DNA of 64,000 nucleotides, from contig NZ_JBFAKK010000006.1 in assembly GCF_040655735.1 (NCBI RefSeq), positions 62,001 through 126,000 on the forward strand, written 5' to 3'. Source of the DNA: Phytomonospora sp040655735 (GTDB lineage Bacteria; Actinomycetota; Actinomycetes; Mycobacteriales; Micromonosporaceae). Positions 59,549 through 64,000 of this stretch are shown piece by piece; the stretch's first letter is position 1, and each line of letters starts with the position of its first letter. The notes below the pieces were generated by a model that saw only the letters and a list, made by a program, of their open reading frames with translations, searched no databases and was not told the origin of the DNA. A program made the translations under genes and the position numbers.

Positions 59549-59578
59549 CGCCGTTTCGCCGGAATTGACGAAACGGCG
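59549..59578 (+). terminator. Terminator after nitroreductase-hemerythrin gene
   Basis: Perfect 10-bp stem CGCCGTTTCG/CGAAACGGCG with a 10-nt loop, 17 bp after the stop. Confidence 0.75.
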
Positions 59579-59756
59579 ATTCGGCGTGCCCGAGATCGGC
59601 ACCGACGACCGCCACGGCCAAGGCCGTCCCCTGCGACCCAGGACGCCCACCGTCGGCAGGTGCCGCCATGGTCACCATCGGCCGAAGAGACCGCCCTCCG
59701 CCCACCTGCCCCGGCGGCCGAACCGCCGTCTCCTCGGCAACGGCTCGGCCGGCCGC

Positions 59757-60695
59757 TCAGCGGTCGACGGCCACCACGTTGTAGGTGGTCTGCGGGGTCG
59801 GCGGCGTGTCGAAGCGGGCGTTGACGAAGTAGATCCGGTCGCGGTGGCGAGCGGCGGTCGTCAGCACGTCGAAACGCTCGTCGGTGATCGTGCGCAGCAG
59901 GTCGGCCTCGTTTCCGCTGTGGTCGAGTCGCAGGACGAGGACCTCGTTGGCCCGGTTGCGGATGGCGTAGAGGGTCCGCCCGTCCCGCAGTAGCCCGTCG
60001 CCCATGGTCAGCCCGCTGCCGCCGGTGTCGACGGTGCGCGAGAGCCCGTCGCGTCCGACCCGGTACAGCAGGCCCTTGTTGGACTGCACGATCAGCAGGG
60101 CACGCCCGTCGGGCGTGGTGGTTATGCCGTTGGCGTTGAAACCGGTGTCGTAGACGAAGTCGCCGGTGATGGGGACGCGCCGGACCCGCTCGGGAGCGGG
60201 GAGCCGGCCGTGCGGCCCGAAGGGCAGCTCGTAGAAGAACGGCGAGACCGAGTCGGTGAAGTAGGCCGCCCACGGGGTGACCACGACGTCGTTGACGAAG
60301 GTCGCCGTGCTCGCCGCGAGCGCGTAGGTGGCGAGCGTGCGACCGGTGGCGGCGTCGAAGACGCGGCCCTCTCCGGTGGCGCCGCCGGCACCGAAGAGCC
60401 GCCCGCGCCGGTCGAGGTGGAGGCCGACCACACCCGTGCCGGGCCCGTCGACGTGCACGCGCCCCTCACCGGTGCGCAGGTCGGCGCGGTAGACGGAGCC
60501 GTCGGCGAGGGAGCCCACGTAGGCGTGGTGGCCGCCGATGGCGATGCCCTCGGGCCGCCAGCCGTCGGGCAGGGCGATCGTCTCGGGGTGCCGTCCGCCC
60601 GCCTGTGCGGGCCCGGAGCCGAGCAGCACGGCCGCGGGTGCCGCCGTGGCGGCGCAGATGAGGGTGCGTCGGGTCAGTGAGCGGTCGTCGGTCAC
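59757..60695 (-). CDS. Secreted SMP-30/gluconolactonase-like beta-propeller
   Basis: 312-aa protein with a Tat-like signal (SLTRRTLICAATAAPAAVLLGSG, cleavage near AQA). The mature part is a six-blade propeller of SMP-30/NHL type: LPDGWRPEGIAIGGHHAYVGSLADGSVYR, VVGLHLDRRGRLFGAGG, FVNDVVVTPWAAYFTDS, and FNANGITTTPDGRALLIV. The metal-binding Asn/Asp pattern (FVND, NANGI) is present. Substrate unknown. It follows the large esterase gene by 31 bp and is probably co-transcribed. Confidence 0.82.
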   Translation of the reverse strand: MTDDRSLTRRTLICAATAAPAAVLLGSGPAQAGGRHPETIALPDGWRPEGIAIGGHHAYVGSLADGSVYRADLRTGEGRVHVDGPGTGVVGLHLDRRGRLFGAGGATGEGRVFDAATGRTLATYALAASTATFVNDVVVTPWAAYFTDSVSPFFYELPFGPHGRLPAPERVRRVPITGDFVYDTGFNANGITTTPDGRALLIVQSNKGLLYRVGRDGLSRTVDTGGSGLTMGDGLLRDGRTLYAIRNRANEVLVLRLDHSGNEADLLRTITDERFDVLTTAARHRDRIYFVNARFDTPPTPQTTYNVVAVDR

Positions 60696-60726
60696 GGTGT
60701 CCAGCCTTCCGTTTCGGGTGCCGGTG

Positions 60727-62727
60727 TCAGCCGACGGGCGCGGCGGCGCAGGGCCGCCCGCCGCAGACGTCGACGACGAGTCCGTATTTGAGGAACCAGG
60801 CTTTCTGCACCCGGGCGGCGGCGTCGGCGCGCGGGTCTTCGTGGGAGTCCTCGCCGGCGTACGGCGGGGTGTTCGTGGTCGGCGGTGCCGGTGCTCCGCT
60901 GTCCCACATGACGATCGCCGACCCGGTGTGCGGCCACCACGGCAGCGGGCGCAGTCCCCAGAAGGGTTCGGCGTCCGGACTGCGTCCCGGGGCGAGTGCC
61001 GGCGTGTGAAGGCGGGCGCCGATGGTGCGGGCCTCGACTTCGGCGGCGACCGTGGCGACCTGGTGGTCGCCGAAGGCGACGTGCATGAGGACGCGGTGGC
61101 GCGGTGTGCCGGGGAGCGGGTCGGTGGTGAGGTGGTTGGCGTAGCCGTTGCCCTCGCCTCGGTCCCAGAGCATCTGCAGGAGCGCGAAGATCAGCTGCTG
61201 GTCGAGTTTGTCGGGGTAGGCGAGGTCCATGATCTGCTGGAAGGGCTGGAAGTCGACGGAGCGGTTGAGCAGGGTCGAGTAGTTCATGCCCGGGACGCCG
61301 AGGACTCCGCGTTCGACGTCGGTGGAGACGGCGACCAGGGCGCCGCCGGCGATGCCGCCTTGGCTGTTGCCGTCGAAGGTGACGCCTTTGCGGCGGTCGA
61401 AGACGGGCCGGTCCTCGGCGTTGCGGAACGCGGGGTGGGCGGCGAGGCCGTCGCGGTGGGCGAGCGCGCGGGCGAGGAACAGGAAGGCGAGCATGCCCTG
61501 CTGGAGGCGGTCGGGGACGGCCGCGAAGTGGGAGAGGTCGCCGAAGACGCCGGCGACGAAGGGGATGTCCTCGTCGGCCATGCCGATCCAGCGGGTGGCG
61601 CAGAAGACGAAGCCGTGTTCGGCGGCCATGGCCTTGACGTTGCCGGCGCGGACCTCGGTGTCGCGGCCGAGGAGTCCGTGGCCGTAGAGGGAGGCCTGTG
61701 CGGGCTTGGTGAGGGCGGTGTGCGGGATGACGCAGAGGAAGCGGGCCTTGACGAAGTCGCCGGGGTTTCGCTGCGGGACGCCGGCGGCGTCGAGGCGGAG
61801 GGTCGAGCCGGGCGGCCCGCCGGGCTGGGAGAGGTAGTTGGGGACGGGCAGTTCGCCGCTGATCTCGCGGGCGATGCGCGGGTCCTCTTCGGGGGTGTGT
61901 TCGACGACGGAGGTGACGGTGAAGGCCGGTGCCCCGCCGTTGAGGCCGGCGAGGGCCTCGTCGCGCATGTGGGTGAGGCGGCCGGTGGTGGACTCGGTCG
62001 AAGCGACGGTGAAGTCCCATGCCAGGTGCAGGCCCTGGGTGCTCACGCCGGCGCGGGAGAGGTCGCGCAGGACGGGCTTGAGGGCGCGCTGGCGGTCGTG
62101 GAGGGGGTCGTCCTTCGGGAGGGTGCGGCCGGTGAGCCGGGTGAAGGTCTCGCCGGGCGCGATGGGCGACTCGTCGGCGGCGCGCAGGTCGCGCAGGGCG
62201 ACGACGTAGCGGTGGCCGTCGGCGAGGTTCTTCGCGGGCCGCACGATCAGCGACCGCCTCTCGGCGGTGGCGTTGGCGTCGAGTTCGGCCCAGTACGGGT
62301 GGCGGCGGCCGGTGTCGGCGTCGAGGAGGACGATCGGCGCGTCGCGGTCGAGGGAGCGGCCGATGTCGGTGACGGGGGCGGCACCGGTCGCGGGCAGGTC
62401 GAGGCCGGGCACGCGGGCGAGGATCATCGAGCCGGGCGAGAAGCCGTCGGAGAGGTTCCAGGCAGCCGGGTCGATGGCCTTGCCGAGCGCGTTGCGCGGC
62501 GTCGCCTCGGGTGAGAGCGCGACGCGGCGGCCGGTGGGAGTGTCGGCGGGGACGGTGAACCAGTCGTTGGGGAACGGCAAAAGGCAGGCGGCGGGGTCGA
62601 TCGGGTCGCAGCCGGGCGCCGCCGCGGCCGGCTCGGCGAGAGCCTCGGGCGCGGCGCCGGGGGCCACCAGGAGCGCGGCGGCGAGGGCGAGCACGGTGAC
62701 GGCGGTCCGCAGGGGGCGTAAAGGCAT
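60727..62727 (-). CDS. Large secreted alpha/beta-hydrolase-like protein
   Basis: 666-aa exported protein. The signal peptide is about 1-31. The N-terminal 200 residues have CDPIDPAACLLPFPNDWF, seen in a group of uncharacterised bacterial secreted proteins with lipase-like C-termini. The hydrolase part has the oxyanion-type YGHGLLG and the nucleophile elbow GNSQGG near residue 450, with late Asp and His candidates (MWDSGAP, FGDHQV). It is probably an esterase or lipase; substrate unknown. Codon 3 is TTA. Confidence 0.75.
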   Translation of the reverse strand: MPLRPLRTAVTVLALAAALLVAPGAAPEALAEPAAAAPGCDPIDPAACLLPFPNDWFTVPADTPTGRRVALSPEATPRNALGKAIDPAAWNLSDGFSPGSMILARVPGLDLPATGAAPVTDIGRSLDRDAPIVLLDADTGRRHPYWAELDANATAERRSLIVRPAKNLADGHRYVVALRDLRAADESPIAPGETFTRLTGRTLPKDDPLHDRQRALKPVLRDLSRAGVSTQGLHLAWDFTVASTESTTGRLTHMRDEALAGLNGGAPAFTVTSVVEHTPEEDPRIAREISGELPVPNYLSQPGGPPGSTLRLDAAGVPQRNPGDFVKARFLCVIPHTALTKPAQASLYGHGLLGRDTEVRAGNVKAMAAEHGFVFCATRWIGMADEDIPFVAGVFGDLSHFAAVPDRLQQGMLAFLFLARALAHRDGLAAHPAFRNAEDRPVFDRRKGVTFDGNSQGGIAGGALVAVSTDVERGVLGVPGMNYSTLLNRSVDFQPFQQIMDLAYPDKLDQQLIFALLQMLWDRGEGNGYANHLTTDPLPGTPRHRVLMHVAFGDHQVATVAAEVEARTIGARLHTPALAPGRSPDAEPFWGLRPLPWWPHTGSAIVMWDSGAPAPPTTNTPPYAGEDSHEDPRADAAARVQKAWFLKYGLVVDVCGGRPCAAAPVG

Positions 62728-62820
62728 GGGTGAGGTCTATCGGACCTCGGGGGCCTGCGTCAACGGGCACACGCGGCCTCCGCCCCAAGATCACTCTGGG
62801 TGCTCGGCCCGTCCGGGGAT

Positions 62821-62855
62821 TTGCCGAAAGCCCACCGGCGTCACAGAATTCCCCG
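62821..62855 (+). promoter_or_regulatory. Leaderless promoter of LtrA-family gene
   Basis: TTGCCG (62821-62826), 17 bp, CAGAAT (62844-62849), then six bases to GTG 62856. Confidence 0.55.
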
Positions 62856-64000
62856 GTGACCGATGCCCCCACCCCGGCCGGCGACACCGCCGAGGCTCCC
62901 GCCGCCGACGAACGCCGCGCCTCCACCCTCGAACTGTTCTTCGACCTGGTGTTCGTCTTCGCGTTCACCCAGGTCACCGCGATGCTCGCGGACAACGCCA
63001 CCTTGCAGGGCCTGTCGCACGCGGTGCTGCTGCTGATGGCGATGTGGTGGGCGTGGGGCTCCTACTCCTGGCTCACCAACGCCGTCTCCACCGACTACCT
63101 GCTCCCCCGACTGGTGCTACTGGGCGCGATGGCCTCGTTCACGGTCGTGGCGCTGTCGGTTCCCCACGCGTTCGAGGCCTCCGCCGTCGCCTTCGCCGTC
63201 GGCAACCTGATCGTGGTCCTGCTGCACTCGGTGCTGTACGCCTCCGCCGGCGGGACGCTCAACCGCAGGGCGATCCTGCGCCTGGCGCCGACGAACCTCA
63301 TCGGCGCGCTGGTGTTCCTGATCGCCGCCTTCGTGCCCACCGAGGTCCGTGCGTGGCTGTGGCTGCTCGCGGTGGCGATCTACTACGCCGGTCCCTACAT
63401 CCGCAGCATGGAGGGGTTCAGCGTCCACCCCTCGCACCTCGCCGAGCGCCACCACCTGATCGTGATCATCGCCTTCGGGGAGTCGATCATCGCGATCGGC
63501 GTCGGCGCGACCGCCGACGGCTCCAGCCTCACCGGGCTCGAACTCGCCGCGGGCCTGATGACCATCGTGCTCGTGTGCGCCATGTGGTGGCGCTATTTCG
63601 ACTCCGAGGCCGAGCGGGGCGAGCACGCCCTGGTCGAGGCGCGGGGCCTCGCCCGCGCGCACCTCGCGCGCGACGCCTTCAGCTACCTGCACATGCCGCT
63701 GGTCGGGTCGATCGTGCTGATGGCGGTCGGCATCAAGAAGACCGTCGGGCATCCCGAGACCTACCTCAAGCCGCTTCCGGCGATCCTGCTGTGCGGTGGC
63801 GCGGCGCTGTTCCTGCTCGTGCTCGCCGCGATCCGGCTGCGGCGCCACGAGCGGGTCGGCTGGTCCACCCCCGCGGGGATCGTGTGGTGCCTGGCGGTCA
63901 CACCCGTCGCCATGTACGGCTCTGGGCTGGCCGCCATGGCCGCCCTGGCCGTCGGCTACGTCACGATCGTGGTCGTCGACATGCGCGCGAAGTACCGGGG
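62856..64000 (+). CDS. ltrA: Low temperature requirement protein A (LtrA) family membrane protein (3' end outside window)
   Basis: At least 381 residues, still open at the window end. The LtrA hallmark STLELFFDLVFVFAFTQVTAML opens the membrane part, followed by about ten hydrophobic helices. LAERHHLIVIIAFGESIIAIG is the second family motif. The role is unknown, originally linked to cold growth in Listeria. The GTG start fits a leaderless promoter. Divergent from the esterase gene. Confidence 0.9.
   Translation, partial: MTDAPTPAGDTAEAPAADERRASTLELFFDLVFVFAFTQVTAMLADNATLQGLSHAVLLLMAMWWAWGSYSWLTNAVSTDYLLPRLVLLGAMASFTVVALSVPHAFEASAVAFAVGNLIVVLLHSVLYASAGGTLNRRAILRLAPTNLIGALVFLIAAFVPTEVRAWLWLLAVAIYYAGPYIRSMEGFSVHPSHLAERHHLIVIIAFGESIIAIGVGATADGSSLTGLELAAGLMTIVLVCAMWWRYFDSEAERGEHALVEARGLARAHLARDAFSYLHMPLVGSIVLMAVGIKKTVGHPETYLKPLPAILLCGGAALFLLVLAAIRLRRHERVGWSTPAGIVWCLAVTPVAMYGSGLAAMAALAVGYVTIVVVDMRAKYR

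Overview
The window is about 70% GC, with strong G/C bias at codon third positions and many GTG or TTG starts. It comes from an actinomycete. The taxonomic signal is in gene content: a SufR-led SUF operon, an actinobacterial Vms1-like release factor (acVLRF1), a mycothiol-type DsbA-fold nitroreductase, an F420-type nitroreductase fold, an ECF41/SigJ sigma factor, and sugar importers with no ATPase of their own. I cannot name the genus. There are no rRNA, tRNA or CRISPR loci and no intact transposase. The only mobile-element trace is a 162-bp MITE.

Layout. 1-5.7 kb: an ABC-F ATPase (cut by the window edge), an M23 peptidase, an amidohydrolase, acVLRF1 and an AlkD-like repair protein. 5.7-12.4 kb: one tightly overlapped minus-strand operon, sufR-sufB-sufD-Rieske-sufC-sufS-sufU-sufT, with a likely SufR box at its head. 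12.6-17.4 kb: ctaA (haem A synthase), a 13-copy heptamer repeat, a DsbA-family protein, an uncharacterised gene and a DUF4246 protein.

17.6-36.3 kb: a pectin/arabinan utilisation locus. A minus-strand unit holds a solute-binding protein (SBP), two permeases, an endo-arabinanase and a GH43-CBM13 enzyme. A second minus-strand operon holds SBP, two permeases, a Gfo/Idh/MocA oxidoreductase, GH43, two tandem PmoA/DUF6807 proteins and a ROK regulator. A divergent plus-strand pair encodes pectin methylesterase and a CBM13-pectate lyase. Secreted enzymes cut the polymer, two importers take up the oligosaccharides, and intracellular enzymes finish them. Every secreted protein of this locus carries a TTA leucine codon near its 5' end.

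36.3-42.9 kb: a DUF6220 protein, a carboxymuconolactone-decarboxylase-like protein divergent from an ECF41 sigma factor with matching back-to-back promoters, the MITE between sigJ and a DUF4097-like gene, a class A beta-lactamase-like protein, an isochorismatase-like hydrolase, a GlxA-type regulator and a MmcQ/YjbR protein.

42.9-57.5 kb: an acyl-CoA catabolic locus of three operons, each headed by the same ~20-bp palindrome. They are (i) alcohol dehydrogenase-SDR-MaoC-thioesterase, (ii) a branched-chain-amino-acid-type ABC importer with an APH-like kinase, an acyl-CoA dehydrogenase and an acyl-CoA ligase, and (iii) SDR-TetR-quinone oxidoreductase-SDR. The TetR protein is the likely repressor of all three. 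Ligase + kinase + dehydrogenase + SDR resembles the levulinate/4-hydroxyacid route.

57.5-64 kb: a metallophosphoesterase, a deazaflavin-nitroreductase/hemerythrin fusion, two secreted proteins (an SMP-30-like propeller and a large esterase-like protein) and a truncated LtrA membrane protein.
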